From the NCBI GenBank assembly GCA_020848275.1, contig JADLAK010000018.1, positions 26,685-90,684 of the forward strand: DNA of 64,000 bases. Direction: 5' to 3'. Under the pieces are notes generated by a model. It was not told where the DNA came from. It searched no databases and saw only the letters and a program-made list of their open reading frames with translations. How positions within the stretch are numbered: the stretch's first letter is position 1; each line of letters opens with the position of its first letter. Shown here piece by piece: positions 1-9,626 of the stretch. This stretch comes from Planctomycetota bacterium (lineage in GTDB: Bacteria; Planctomycetota; UBA8742; UBA2392). A program made the translations under genes and the position numbers.

Positions 1-2
1 CC

Positions 3-1589
3 GTGCCGGGTCTTGCCAAGGAAGACAACGCGGAAGCGGCCAAGGACTACGCCGAATTCAAGCGGCTTTGGGCGGCCAAGACTTACGTCGAAAAACTGAA
101 GGGGCTGGCCAAGCTGCCCGGCGGCTACGAGAGGGCGACCAAGGACATCCTCGACTGCCTCAACTCCGAGGACTGGGTTTTCCGCCAGGCGCCCTTCATG
201 CTGCTTTATAAAGAAAAGGACACAGAGCTGCTTGGGTGGTACGAGGAGCAGCTCTTCGAGAAGGAAAAGCGCGCCGCGGTGATGGAGCACATGGTATGGG
301 CGCTCTACAACAACGAAGCGTTTGCCAACGCCGCGCGCTGGGCGCGGCTGGGCGAGCTCATCGGCAACGTCAAGAAAGTCGACGTCAAGGTCCGCGGGCG
401 CGCCGCGCGCGAGATGGGCAAGTACCGCGGCGATGTCAAAAAAGCCGAGGACCAGAAGCAGGCCAAGGACAACTTCCTGGTGTTGCTGGGCCTGCTTGAG
501 AAGTACATGGACGAGAAGAAGCCGGACGCGTTGATGATCTTCCAGCTTTCGGACGCCATGGAAAACCTGACCGGCCAGGAGCACGGCAACGAGGTCAAGA
601 GCTGGCGTAACTGGTGGGACAGCGGCGCCAAGGACCGCGACCTGATCCCGCGCCAGGCCGACAAGCTCACCAAGGACCTGCAGGAAATCCAGCTTGAAGA
701 GCACTCCTATGCCCGCAAGCGCGGCCGCATGATCGAAAACCTCGACGTGCTGGTGCTGCCGGATTTCGGCTGGTCGGGCCAGTATTGGCAGCCCTACATC
801 TGCGAACTGAACAAGATATTCGCCTGCTACATGGTGTCGCTGCCGGACGCCAGCCGCGTCAAGCCCGAGCCCAAGCGGCCTTATGGCAACGACGCTTATG
901 TGTATCCGTTGCCGCAGCTTGTGGAGGCATTCGAGAAGCGCCGTGAGGCCTCGCAGCAGAAGAAAGTGGGCATCATCGCCCACGGCATCTCGGGCTGGAT
1001 TGCGCTGCAATACGCGCGCCAGAGGCCGGACAGCGTGGCGTTCATCATCGTGATCAGCACCTGGTCGGGCACCAAGTCGTTCAACTCGTCAATCTCGCAA
1101 TTGGAGAACAACCAGAACCCGATCATCAAGTATTTCGGCGCGGCGCAGCGCTACGACCCCAACCCAACCGCCCGGGTGGGCCCGCGCTCGATGACGGAAG
1201 AACAGAACACACTCGCGCATGTCGGGAGCTACAAGAGCATGCACCTGGACCCCTATGCGCTGGAGCCGCTGTTCTACGCGCTGGCGCAGGACCAGTTTCG
1301 GCAGCAGATTCCGGGCGTGGCGCTGGTGCCCGACGACTTCGAATTCAAGAAGGGTGTCACGCCCATCGACGTGCCGGCCATGATCATCTGGGGCGCCAAG
1401 GATTGGCGCCACGTAAAGGAAGACCAGAAGACCATCCCGGAGGCGTTCAAGAACCCGACGCTGGCGCTTTACGAGAACTCGTACCGTGTGCCGTGGGCCG
1501 AGGAGCCCGTGCGCTTTGTCAATGATGTCAAGAAGATGGTCGAGAAGTACGGCATCGGCAAAGAGGACAACAAGAAGGGCGGGAAGTAG
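3..1589 (+). CDS. Alpha/beta-hydrolase-fold protein with helical N-terminal region (possibly 5'-truncated by window edge)
   Basis: Long ORF; KVGIIAHGISGWIALQYARQRPD resembles a nucleophile-elbow region; GTG start at the very edge of the window. Confidence 0.6.
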   Translation: MPGLAKEDNAEAAKDYAEFKRLWAAKTYVEKLKGLAKLPGGYERATKDILDCLNSEDWVFRQAPFMLLYKEKDTELLGWYEEQLFEKEKRAAVMEHMVWALYNNEAFANAARWARLGELIGNVKKVDVKVRGRAAREMGKYRGDVKKAEDQKQAKDNFLVLLGLLEKYMDEKKPDALMIFQLSDAMENLTGQEHGNEVKSWRNWWDSGAKDRDLIPRQADKLTKDLQEIQLEEHSYARKRGRMIENLDVLVLPDFGWSGQYWQPYICELNKIFACYMVSLPDASRVKPEPKRPYGNDAYVYPLPQLVEAFEKRREASQQKKVGIIAHGISGWIALQYARQRPDSVAFIIVISTWSGTKSFNSSISQLENNQNPIIKYFGAAQRYDPNPTARVGPRSMTEEQNTLAHVGSYKSMHLDPYALEPLFYALAQDQFRQQIPGVALVPDDFEFKKGVTPIDVPAMIIWGAKDWRHVKEDQKTIPEAFKNPTLALYENSYRVPWAEEPVRFVNDVKKMVEKYGIGKEDNKKGGK

Positions 1590-1881
1590 TCGGTGGTCGG
1601 TTGCCTGTAGTCAGTTATCGGTCGACAGCCTGCGGGACGAGTGCTTCTACTCGTCCCGTTTGCGTAGGGACCGTGGCAAACCGTTGATGAGTTTGCCGAC
1701 AAGCGATGACTTTGCCGGCAGCGACGCGCAATCAATCCGTACAATTCTTACATGGGCCAACGGCGGGTCAGCAAATAGACATCGTGGGCGGGCTGCATGG
1801 CTTCTTTACAAACAGTCAACGATCTGTAACTCGCTATCGGTCCATCTCCAGTCAACTGACAACTGATAACCGACAACTGTC
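1588..1881. repeat. Degenerate word-repeat hairpin, CAGTTATCGGTTGTC family
   Basis: Left arm 1590-1626 (GTCGGTGGTCGGTTGCCTGTAGTCAGTTATCGGTCGACAG), right arm 1848-1880 is its reverse-complement style. Confidence 0.6.
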
Positions 1882-2813
1882 TAGGCCGCAGCGCGGATCT
1901 GTTTGCGCAGGGTCTGGTTGGCGTCCAGCAGCGCCTTGAGGAAGCCGGCGCGGGCGACCTCCCTGGTGCCGCCCGGCGCAACCAGGCTCGCCACACCCTC
2001 GTCCTTGTCCACAACGCCCGTGCGGGTGCTGAGCTTCTCCAGCTCGCGCGCCAGTTTCTTGATGCGCTGCTCCAGCTCGACGATACGGCCGCTCTCGGCG
2101 TTCTCGGGGCCTTCGATGTTGCGCTGGCGCTGGCTGTCCGAGATCGCCAGGCGCAGGTGGTTCTTGACCTCCTCGACCTCCAGCTTCTGTGTCTGCGTCA
2201 GTTTAATATGTTGCCGCGTAAGCTCGTTCTGTGCCTGCTCAAGGCCGGCAAGACGATGGGTCGCTTCCAGCACCTCGGCGTTGGCGTGCTCAAGCGCCAG
2301 GATACGTTCGTTGGCGGCCTTGATGTCGGCGAGCAGCGAGTTGCCGGCGCCTTGATCGAAGCTGCCGCGCATCGCCATTATCGCGTCGCGCAACTGGCGC
2401 GTCTCGTGGCGCGAATGCATCAGTTCGCGCTCCATCACGCCTACGCGCACGGCGGCGTTCAGCGTCTGCTCGCGGAACAGTCGTTCCTGGGTGAAGTGCG
2501 CGGCTTCGGCGGCAATGCGCAAACGATGGGCCTCGGCTTGGCGCGCTAGTTCGGCTGATACCGCCGCACGCTGGGCCGCGATGCGGTCGGCCCTGGCTTC
2601 GGCGGCCATGGCGGCGAGGTGGCGCGCCAGCAGCGCCGCGAGCGTAACGATTACCGCGCCTGCCAGCATCTCGGCCGCAAGCGCGCCGCCCATGCCGCCG
2701 TTGTGCAGGCGGTTAGTGAGGAATCCCGCGCACAGGCCAAACAGCGGGGCGAGGATCATGCGGTGAGGGTCGCGCCGCTGCACGGCGTCCATCAGGCTCA
2801 GTATGGATGTCAC
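1881..2813 (-). CDS. Membrane-anchored coiled-coil protein, unknown function
   Basis: ORF with N-terminal hydrophobic segments followed by long Ala/Glu/Arg/Gln-rich coiled coil. Confidence 0.65.
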   Translation of the reverse strand: MTSILSLMDAVQRRDPHRMILAPLFGLCAGFLTNRLHNGGMGGALAAEMLAGAVIVTLAALLARHLAAMAAEARADRIAAQRAAVSAELARQAEAHRLRIAAEAAHFTQERLFREQTLNAAVRVGVMERELMHSRHETRQLRDAIMAMRGSFDQGAGNSLLADIKAANERILALEHANAEVLEATHRLAGLEQAQNELTRQHIKLTQTQKLEVEEVKNHLRLAISDSQRQRNIEGPENAESGRIVELEQRIKKLARELEKLSTRTGVVDKDEGVASLVAPGGTREVARAGFLKALLDANQTLRKQIRAAA

Positions 2814-2822
2814 GGGACCTCC

Positions 2823-3377
2823 TTAGGCCGCGTCGGCGTCGTTGGCCGCGCGATAGTGGTCGATCACCACGCGGGTCTGCTCGCTCGTCGCGTGGGTTTT
2901 GTTGAGGATGACGCGGAAGATCTGGCGGTCGTCGATGCCGAGCGCGGCACAGACACAGTCTTCGAGGAACTTGATGCGGTTGGTCAGGTCGACCTGGCGA
3001 ACCGAACCCGACTTGGTGTAGGCGCGCAGGAAGACCTCGACCTGCAGTTCGTACAGGCGGTCGCGGCGCAACTTGCCGCGCACCAGCGTGAATATGAGCC
3101 TGCGGATGCGTCGGGCTTGACTTGTCAAGACGCGGCGGGTGACGCCGGTTTTGTCATCGAATATGGTCGCGAACAGCTTGTTCACCGACGGCGGCAAAAA
3201 TGGCAGCGAGATCGTGAGCGGCAGCGGGCTTTCGACGCCGCCGACCTCGGGCGCGACGTAACGGCGCAAGAGCTTCATTTCGTCGCGTTTGGGCTGTGCG
3301 CGCCGGCCAAGAGCAAGCGTGCGGAACTCGGCAGCGCTCATGCGCGGCGGTAATTGACGAACATTGGCAACGGGCAT
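2823..3377 (-). CDS. RusA-like crossover junction endodeoxyribonuclease
   Basis: LPFLPPSVNKLF...VDLTNRIKFLEDCVCAALGIDDRQIFRV matches RusA-type N/D motif layout. Confidence 0.7.
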   Translation of the reverse strand: MPVANVRQLPPRMSAAEFRTLALGRRAQPKRDEMKLLRRYVAPEVGGVESPLPLTISLPFLPPSVNKLFATIFDDKTGVTRRVLTSQARRIRRLIFTLVRGKLRRDRLYELQVEVFLRAYTKSGSVRQVDLTNRIKFLEDCVCAALGIDDRQIFRVILNKTHATSEQTRVVIDHYRAANDADAA

Positions 3378-3462
3378 AGTGGTCCCCCGCCCCTAGATCG
3401 GCAGGGTGATGCTTGAAACTGAACGCAATGTGGTGGGGCGGCCAGCGGCTCAACCACTTGGC

Positions 3463-5016
3463 CTACTTCTTGGCGAGGCGAAGGGCGTCGGCGACCTCAA
3501 AGGCGACGCGGAAGCCCGTGGTTTCATTGCCGCCAAAGGGGTTGCCCTCGCGCCGGTTATGCACCTTGGCGATCTGGCTGTCGTCGTCGGTGTAGCTTGA
3601 GCCGCGGACGCTGCGGCGTTGCTTGGGCTCGCCGCGCATCAGGGGGTTGGCGACGCTGTAAGTCGATTCTTTGTAGGCGCGCTCGAAGTAGCAGTCCTGG
3701 GTCCACTCGGCGACGTTGCCGACCACATCAAGCAGGCCGTAGGGCGACACGCTGCCCAAAAACGCGCCGACGTCGCTGACCTTGCGCGTGTTGAAGTTCG
3801 AGACGCCCGCGAGGTACTCAAGCGGCTTGCGGGCGGCCTTGAAGTCGACGTCGCCCCAGGGCAGCAAACGGCCGTCGTCGCCGCGCGCCGCTTTTTCCCA
3901 CTCGGCCTCGGTGGGCAGGCGGCCCCCGAAGAAGCGGCAGCAGGCGTCGGCCTCAAACCAGTTGACGAAGCAAACGGGCTTGCGCGGGCCGCCGTAGTTC
4001 TTGTTGGTGACCGTCGAGATGTCGTAAATGATCGGCGGCCTGGTAAGGCCGTCAAGGTAAGCCAGCACCTTCACGCTGTCGGAATCAGGGTGAAGCTTGA
4101 TGGTGCCCTGCTCGTTGGCGGTGTAGCGGTAGGGAGCCAGGCCGTCAATGCGGTCGATGTCTGCGCCGGTTACGTCCTTGCGCCAGCCTTCTTCCGCGGC
4201 GGTGGGCGAAAAGTTGCCGTAGATGACGACGCGGCCGCCCTCGGGCTGGCCCGACAGATACAGCTTCCATCCCTCGCCTACCGGGATTTCGGGCAGCACG
4301 TAAAAGCGCGCGCCCACGGCCTTGGGGCCGCGTTTGCCGTCGATGCCCGGGTCGAAGCCCTGCAACGCGAGATCGCCGCGCGGGCTGATCAGCCACGCCA
4401 GGCGGTCATCCTTGTTGGTGTTCCAGCCAATGGCGCCGGTGCCGCGAAGGTCGCGGCGGACGATGTCGGCCCAGCCCTCGGCCGACCAGTAGGACTCGGT
4501 CTGGTAGCCGTTGCGCAGGATGAAGGCGAAGTACTGCTCGTTGGTTACCTCCGTGCGACTGACGTAGTAACTCTTCAGGTACGTCCAGCGTTTGGGCATG
4601 TTACGCGTGACGCCGTCGTCTTCGCCCTGGATGAAGAATCCCTGGGTGACCAGCACCAGGTCGAGGTCGACGGGGTACTCGCCGTCCTCGTAGTGAATGG
4701 ACAGGTACTTGGGCAGGTCGCTTGGGTCGTTGCTGCGGTAAGGCCCAGCATCGGGCGGCACGGGGTTGAAGCTGTCGGCCTTGGCGGGCATGCGGCCATC
4801 GGAGGATTTGCCGTCGTCCTTGCCGATATCGGCGACAATGTTGTTGCCCTGCGGCTCGGGGAACAGCCACTTGCGAAGGTTGAGGGGGTCAAGCGTAAGG
4901 ATGATGAAAGCGCCGCCCGCCAGCGCCAAAAGCGCAAGGAAGGCAATCTTGACGCCAAAACCGTCGTTACTCTCTGCCATGGTGGCTGCGCCGATCATCG
5001 CACAGGGGGGCAGCAA
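3463..5016 (-). CDS. Formylglycine-generating-enzyme/SUMF1-domain membrane protein
   Basis: PVCFVNWFEADACCRFFGGRLPTEAEWEKAARG, GLLDVVGNVAEWTQDCY, RRSVRGSSYTDDD, GFRVAFE are typical FGE-sulfatase motifs; N-terminal TM. Confidence 0.85.
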   Translation of the reverse strand: MLPPCAMIGAATMAESNDGFGVKIAFLALLALAGGAFIILTLDPLNLRKWLFPEPQGNNIVADIGKDDGKSSDGRMPAKADSFNPVPPDAGPYRSNDPSDLPKYLSIHYEDGEYPVDLDLVLVTQGFFIQGEDDGVTRNMPKRWTYLKSYYVSRTEVTNEQYFAFILRNGYQTESYWSAEGWADIVRRDLRGTGAIGWNTNKDDRLAWLISPRGDLALQGFDPGIDGKRGPKAVGARFYVLPEIPVGEGWKLYLSGQPEGGRVVIYGNFSPTAAEEGWRKDVTGADIDRIDGLAPYRYTANEQGTIKLHPDSDSVKVLAYLDGLTRPPIIYDISTVTNKNYGGPRKPVCFVNWFEADACCRFFGGRLPTEAEWEKAARGDDGRLLPWGDVDFKAARKPLEYLAGVSNFNTRKVSDVGAFLGSVSPYGLLDVVGNVAEWTQDCYFERAYKESTYSVANPLMRGEPKQRRSVRGSSYTDDDSQIAKVHNRREGNPFGGNETTGFRVAFEVADALRLAKK

Positions 5017-5049
5017 ACATCGTGCCCCCCGCGCAGGCCTCGGGGTTGT

Positions 5050-6336
5050 TTACTTCGAAATGTTCTCGATCAAGGACACCAGGGGCAGGAAGAGCGCGAT
5101 CACGATAAAGCCGATTGCGCCGCCCATGCTGACAATCAGCATGGGTTCCAGGATGGAGATCAGGGACTCGACGGCGACGTCGACGTAAACGTCAAACGTG
5201 TCGGCGACCTTGAGCAGCATCTTGTCGAGCTCGCCGGTTTCTTCACCGACGTCGATCATGTTGACGACGATGTCGTCAAACAGGCCGGTTTCAGACAGCG
5301 GGCTTGCGATGGATTCACCTTCCTTGATCGAGGAGGCGACCTTCTCGATGGCTTCACCGAGAATCACGTTGCCCATGGCGTTTTTGCAGATCGTGAGCGA
5401 TTCCAGGATCGGCACGCCGGCCTGCACCAGCGTACCCAGGGTGCGGGTGAAGCGCGCGGTAATGGCCTTTTTGATGATGTTGCCGAGAATGGGCATCTTG
5501 AGCTTGAGCTTGTCCTTGACGCGTGTGCCCTTGGCGGTGCGGCCCCATGCCATCAGGCCAAAGGCGATCAGGATCAACGCCACCAGGCCGACAGCGCCCT
5601 GCCACGACGCGATGCCGCGCGACACGCTGACGAGGATTTCGGTCATCAGCGGCAACTTGAAACCCTGGTCCTTGAACATCTTTTCGAACGACGGCACCAC
5701 GAACACCATGATGCCGGTCAGGATGAACACGGCCACGGACATGACCACGATCGGGTAGATCATGGCGCCCACGACCTTCTGCTTCAGGCGCTGGGCTTTC
5801 TCAAGGAAGTCGGCCAGGCGCTGCAGGATCGTGTCGAGCACGCCGCCCGCCTCGCCGGCCTTCACCATGTTGACGTACAGGCGATCGAAGGTGCGGTTGT
5901 GCATGTTGAAGGCATCGGAGAGGCTCGAGCCCTGCTCGACCGACTCGGCGATGTCCTCAATCATGTATTTAAAAGTGCCCTCTTTTTGCTGCTTCGCGAG
6001 GACTTTCAAAGACCGCACGACCGGCAAGCCCGCGTCGATCAGCACCGACATCTGCGCGGTGAATTCGGCGACGTACTTGGACGCGACGCGGCCCTTGAGC
6101 CGCTTCGCTTTGTCGGCCGGGCGGGCTTTTTCCTTGGCGGCGGGCGTGGCGGCCTTTTTCTCGGCCTCCGAGCGCTGCGTCACCTTGGTGGGTTTTAAGC
6201 CCGCGTTACGGATTTCGATGATGGCCGCGTTGCGATTGGCCGCCTCGACTTCACCCGTCTCACGCTGACCTTTGTTGTTGATTGCTTCGTAAGCAAACAA
6301 TGGCATGAAAACACGCCTCCAACGGAATGCCCGCAA
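5050..6336 (-). CDS. Type II secretion system F / PilC family protein
   Basis: FTAQMSVLIDAGLPVVRSLKVLAKQ and duplicated TRTLGTLVQAGVPILESLTI motifs; TM segments. Confidence 0.93.
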   Translation of the reverse strand: MRAFRWRRVFMPLFAYEAINNKGQRETGEVEAANRNAAIIEIRNAGLKPTKVTQRSEAEKKAATPAAKEKARPADKAKRLKGRVASKYVAEFTAQMSVLIDAGLPVVRSLKVLAKQQKEGTFKYMIEDIAESVEQGSSLSDAFNMHNRTFDRLYVNMVKAGEAGGVLDTILQRLADFLEKAQRLKQKVVGAMIYPIVVMSVAVFILTGIMVFVVPSFEKMFKDQGFKLPLMTEILVSVSRGIASWQGAVGLVALILIAFGLMAWGRTAKGTRVKDKLKLKMPILGNIIKKAITARFTRTLGTLVQAGVPILESLTICKNAMGNVILGEAIEKVASSIKEGESIASPLSETGLFDDIVVNMIDVGEETGELDKMLLKVADTFDVYVDVAVESLISILEPMLIVSMGGAIGFIVIALFLPLVSLIENISK

Positions 6337-6538
6337 GCGGGCATCGGCACATGGCGCGATAAGCGTGGGGGAACACGCAAAAGGATGGAGTTAATGTAAT
6401 GCCGCCCTCTGCCGATTGCAACTCTATGTGCGCCCTGCCTGCGCCTTTCATGCTTGTTACCGGCGGGTGCCGCCGCACAGGCCATGCCAGCGATTTTAGC
6501 CTTTAGCCTTCCCGGCGTTGCCTGTAGAAGTGCACAAC

Positions 6539-6994
6539 ATGGACATCCATCGACTGATTGACCCCAAGCGCGTCATCCTGGACCTCAAGAGCACTTCCAA
6601 GCGCGAGGCCCTGCTCGAGATCATCGAGAACCTCGGCAAGTCCGAGGGCGTCACCGACGTCGCCGCATTGCGCAAGGCGCTTCTCGACCGCGAAGAAATC
6701 ATGTCGACGGGCGTGGGTTTGACCATTGCCGTGCCGCACGCGAAGCTGCCTTCGGTGAAGGTGTTTACGCTGGCGCTGGCGCGCTCGGCCAAGGGCATCG
6801 ACTACGACAGCCTCGATGGCCAGCCGGTGAAGGTGATTGTGATGATCGCCGCGCCGGACAATGACCAGAACACGTACCTGCGCGTGCTGGCGTCGGTGAT
6901 GCAGGTGCTGCGCAGCGAGCCCAACCGCAAGGCGATTCTCAACGCCAAGGACGCCGCCGAAATCATCGACGTGTTCAAGAAGGCGGCGGATTAG
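6539..6994 (+). CDS. PTS EIIA type-2 / PtsN-like protein
   Basis: LLDREEIMSTGVGLTIAVPHAKLP contains the conserved His region of the EIIA fructose/Ntr family. Confidence 0.85.
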   Translation: MDIHRLIDPKRVILDLKSTSKREALLEIIENLGKSEGVTDVAALRKALLDREEIMSTGVGLTIAVPHAKLPSVKVFTLALARSAKGIDYDSLDGQPVKVIVMIAAPDNDQNTYLRVLASVMQVLRSEPNRKAILNAKDAAEIIDVFKKAAD

Positions 6995-7071
6995 GAAAAC
7001 CAGAGCGCGCTGCGTAAGCGGCGGGTGTTTAAAAAAAGACAACAACACCCATCGCTTAGATGGGCTCCGGT

Positions 7072-7902
7072 TCACAGTTTCGAAACCAGCTCCTTCACCA
7101 GCTTCGTCAGCTTGGGCTCCGCCGCATTAGCGGCCTTGATGATGCGCGGCAGGTCGACAGCTTCGAGATGGTCCGGGTCGCACAGGTCCGTCACGATGGA
7201 AAAAGCGACCACGTCGGCGCCCATGTGCTTGGCCGCAATCACTTCCGGCAGTGTTGACATGCCAACAAGGTCGGCGCCCATGCCGCGCAGGAAGCGGTAT
7301 TCCGCCGCGGTCTCGAGGTTGGGGCCAAACACCATCACGTAAGTTCCCTTACGCAACTTGATGTCTAATTCCTTGGCTGCTTCTCGGGCCAGTTTGATCA
7401 ACTTGCGGCTGTAGGGCTCGCTCATGTCGAGGATGCGCGGGCCGAGCTTGTCGTCCTTGAGGCCGACCAGCGGGTTGACGCCGCAAAAGCCCGGCAGGTT
7501 GATGTGGTCTTCAAGCACCGCGATGTCGCCCTGCTTCCAGTCAAGGTTGAGGCCGCCCGCTGCGTTGCTAAGGACAATTTTCTTGCAGCCCAGGTGCGCG
7601 AGCAAACGCACGGGAAATGCGATGTTCTCGGCGCTGTGGCCCTCGTAGCCGTGGAGGCGGCCGTCCATCACCAGCACCGGCGTTTTGCCAAGGACGCCCA
7701 CAATCAACTGGCCCTTGTGGCTGTCGGCGCTGGTGCTGCCCATGTGCGGAATGGTGTTGAAGGGAATGGTCGCCGCGACAATCACTTCCTTGGACAGCCC
7801 GCCCAGGCCCGTGCCAAGCACGATGCCGACGTTGGCCTTGATCTTGACCTTGGAGCGGATGAATTTGACGGCGTCGTCGAGGCGGGTGATGAGGTCGGTC
7901 AT
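7072..7902 (-). CDS. Purine-nucleoside phosphorylase
   Basis: GIVLGTGLGGLSKEV, VMDGRLHGYEGHSAENIAFPVRLLAHLGCKKIVLSNAAGGLN, TYVMVFGPNLETAAEYRFLRGMGADLVGMSTLPEVIAAKHMG. Confidence 0.93.
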   Translation of the reverse strand: MTDLITRLDDAVKFIRSKVKIKANVGIVLGTGLGGLSKEVIVAATIPFNTIPHMGSTSADSHKGQLIVGVLGKTPVLVMDGRLHGYEGHSAENIAFPVRLLAHLGCKKIVLSNAAGGLNLDWKQGDIAVLEDHINLPGFCGVNPLVGLKDDKLGPRILDMSEPYSRKLIKLAREAAKELDIKLRKGTYVMVFGPNLETAAEYRFLRGMGADLVGMSTLPEVIAAKHMGADVVAFSIVTDLCDPDHLEAVDLPRIIKAANAAEPKLTKLVKELVSKL

Positions 7903-7911
7903 GGGTTTGAT

Positions 7912-8000
7912 AGGGGTTAGGGATTAGGGAGCAGGGATTGGGTCTGGCGATGACGAAGGGTTGTTTCCAATCCCTGATCCCCAGCCCCTAATCCCTTTTG
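7912..8000. repeat. Word-repeat hairpin, TTAGGGATTAGGG family
   Basis: GGGGTTAGGGATTAGGGAGCAGGGATTGGG ... CCAATCCCTGATCCCCAGCCCCTAATCCC. Confidence 0.75.
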
Positions 8001-8392
8001 TCAGTAGTCGCCGATAATAGTTTCGTCGCTAGTTCCTCTGCGGTCCCGCCGCAACGAATGCTCACCTGTTTATCCCGCGAAGTGTGTCCCGCCAAGACCT
8101 CAATGCACGCGGGCGGGAGATGCAGGGTTTTGGCGATCAGCCGCAACACGGCCTCGTTGGCCTTGCCCTTGTCCGGCGGCTCGGTGACCGCGACCTTGAG
8201 CGCGCCGCCATGCACACCGGTAATGGCGTCGCGGCGCGCCTTGGGCGCCACGCGCAGGCGCAACACAAACGCGCCGCCACGAGGCTGGATGTCGAGGGGT
8301 TCGATGAGAGGCTCGGCGGAAAGAAACGCGGCTTGGGGCGACCACAGGGAGCGAACCCATGAAACGCTATGCGTTTCATGGGAAAAACCCAA
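7988..8392 (-). CDS. DUF167/YggU-family protein (start uncertain)
   Basis: LRVAPKARRDAITGVHGGALKVAVTEPPDKGKANEAVLRLIAKTL is the YggU signature. Confidence 0.85.
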   Translation of the reverse strand: MGFSHETHSVSWVRSLWSPQAAFLSAEPLIEPLDIQPRGGAFVLRLRVAPKARRDAITGVHGGALKVAVTEPPDKGKANEAVLRLIAKTLHLPPACIEVLAGHTSRDKQVSIRCGGTAEELATKLLSATTDKRD

Positions 8393-8445
8393 GCCGAATC
8401 TTCGTGATCACTCGGCTTGGATTAGAAATCCAAGCCACGAAATGC

Positions 8446-9468
8446 CTACTTCCACTTCATGTCTTCGAGCCATTCGTCGCGGAACTTCTCGACGCCGTTA
8501 CGGGCCGTGAACATCAACAGCCGCATCGGCGCGTCGGTGCTTGAGTTCACCGCGCAGGCCTTCAGCGCCAGGTCGACCTGCAACGCCGCAACGTGGGTGC
8601 GAATGATCGCAAGGTCCATGCCGCCGTCCTTGACGCGCCTGAGGTCGCTGAAGCACTCTTTGACGGCCATCATCGCTGCGCGCGCGTTGATGTAGTTGGG
8701 CGAATCGTCGTTCTGGTAATTGCGGTCGGGGCCGGTAAGCGCAATCAGCGTGTCCCAGACCGCGATCTCGTCGCCGCGTTCCTTGCACGCGCGATGCGCG
8801 TTCCACAACGCCTTCCAGTGCGTGTAGCTGTTGTCGAGCCAGTTCTGCATGCCGCGTTTTACCAGCGCGCCCGCCTGTTCGCCCATTCCGCCCATCGAGA
8901 CGAACTCCTCAAACTTGACGATGATCTTCTGGGCTTCCTTCTTGGCCTTCTCCCAGTTCGACTGCAACAGGTCTTCCGTCTCGTAATCGCCGTAGCCTTC
9001 CCAAACCTCGGCCACCACGCGCAGGCGCCAGGGACCGCCGTTGTTGATCTCGGTGATCACCGCTTCCTGCACCGGGTTGAAGCTGGTCATCGGGTCGTTG
9101 ATGGGCATCTTGATGCGGCTGGCCTCGGCGCCGGCGTCCTTATAGAAGCCGAGCGCGAGGTAGGCCTTGGCGCGCAGGTAGACCTCAATGGCCGCGGGCA
9201 TCTGGTCGACGGACTTGTTGACGTCGCCCTTCTCGACGGACTTCTTGCCCAGCAGTGCTTTGCGGAAATCGAGGTACTTCTTGTAGGCGTTGGAGGTCGG
9301 CGTCTTGGGATCGACCGTGGGCTCCGGCGTCTCGACCACCGGGGTGTCCGGCGGGATCTTGGCGTTCTCCAGCGCGCGCTTGATTTCGTCGGCGTCGACT
9401 TTGGGAAACACCTGCGCTGACAGCGCGGGCGCGGCAATCAACAGGCAAATCAGCAGTGCGCGAAGCAT
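8446..9468 (-). CDS. Secreted protein of unknown function
   Basis: Signal peptide MLRALLICLLIAAPALSAQ; no family recognised. Confidence 0.6.
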   Translation of the reverse strand: MLRALLICLLIAAPALSAQVFPKVDADEIKRALENAKIPPDTPVVETPEPTVDPKTPTSNAYKKYLDFRKALLGKKSVEKGDVNKSVDQMPAAIEVYLRAKAYLALGFYKDAGAEASRIKMPINDPMTSFNPVQEAVITEINNGGPWRLRVVAEVWEGYGDYETEDLLQSNWEKAKKEAQKIIVKFEEFVSMGGMGEQAGALVKRGMQNWLDNSYTHWKALWNAHRACKERGDEIAVWDTLIALTGPDRNYQNDDSPNYINARAAMMAVKECFSDLRRVKDGGMDLAIIRTHVAALQVDLALKACAVNSSTDAPMRLLMFTARNGVEKFRDEWLEDMKWK

Positions 9469-9518
9469 CGGAGAATCTCCGAGGGGTACTGCTAGGGGCA
9501 ACGCTACAAAGTGTACGA

Positions 9519-9626
9519 TACGTCAGGTTCAGGTACAGGTTCAGGTTCAGAAAATACACGCCGCTCGCTGTCGCCGCCTCACGCCAAAATTGGATCTGGA
9601 CCTGAAAACTGGACCTGAACCTGGTT
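9519..9626. repeat. Word-repeat hairpin, CAGGTTCAGGT family
   Basis: CAGGTTCAGGTACAGGTTCAGGTTCAG ... CTGGACCTGAAAACTGGACCTGAACCTGGTTC. Confidence 0.75.

Noticed and set aside
3619-6198. 859-aa plus-strand ORF
   Set aside because: Antisense to the FGE-like and GspF/PilC genes, with low-complexity Ala/Gly/Val/Asp/His-rich composition typical of shadow frames in high-GC coding DNA.
7912-8000. Telomere-like or ordinary microsatellite TTAGGG repeat
   Set aside because: Imperfect words occur in inverted arms; same architecture as other loci with unrelated words.
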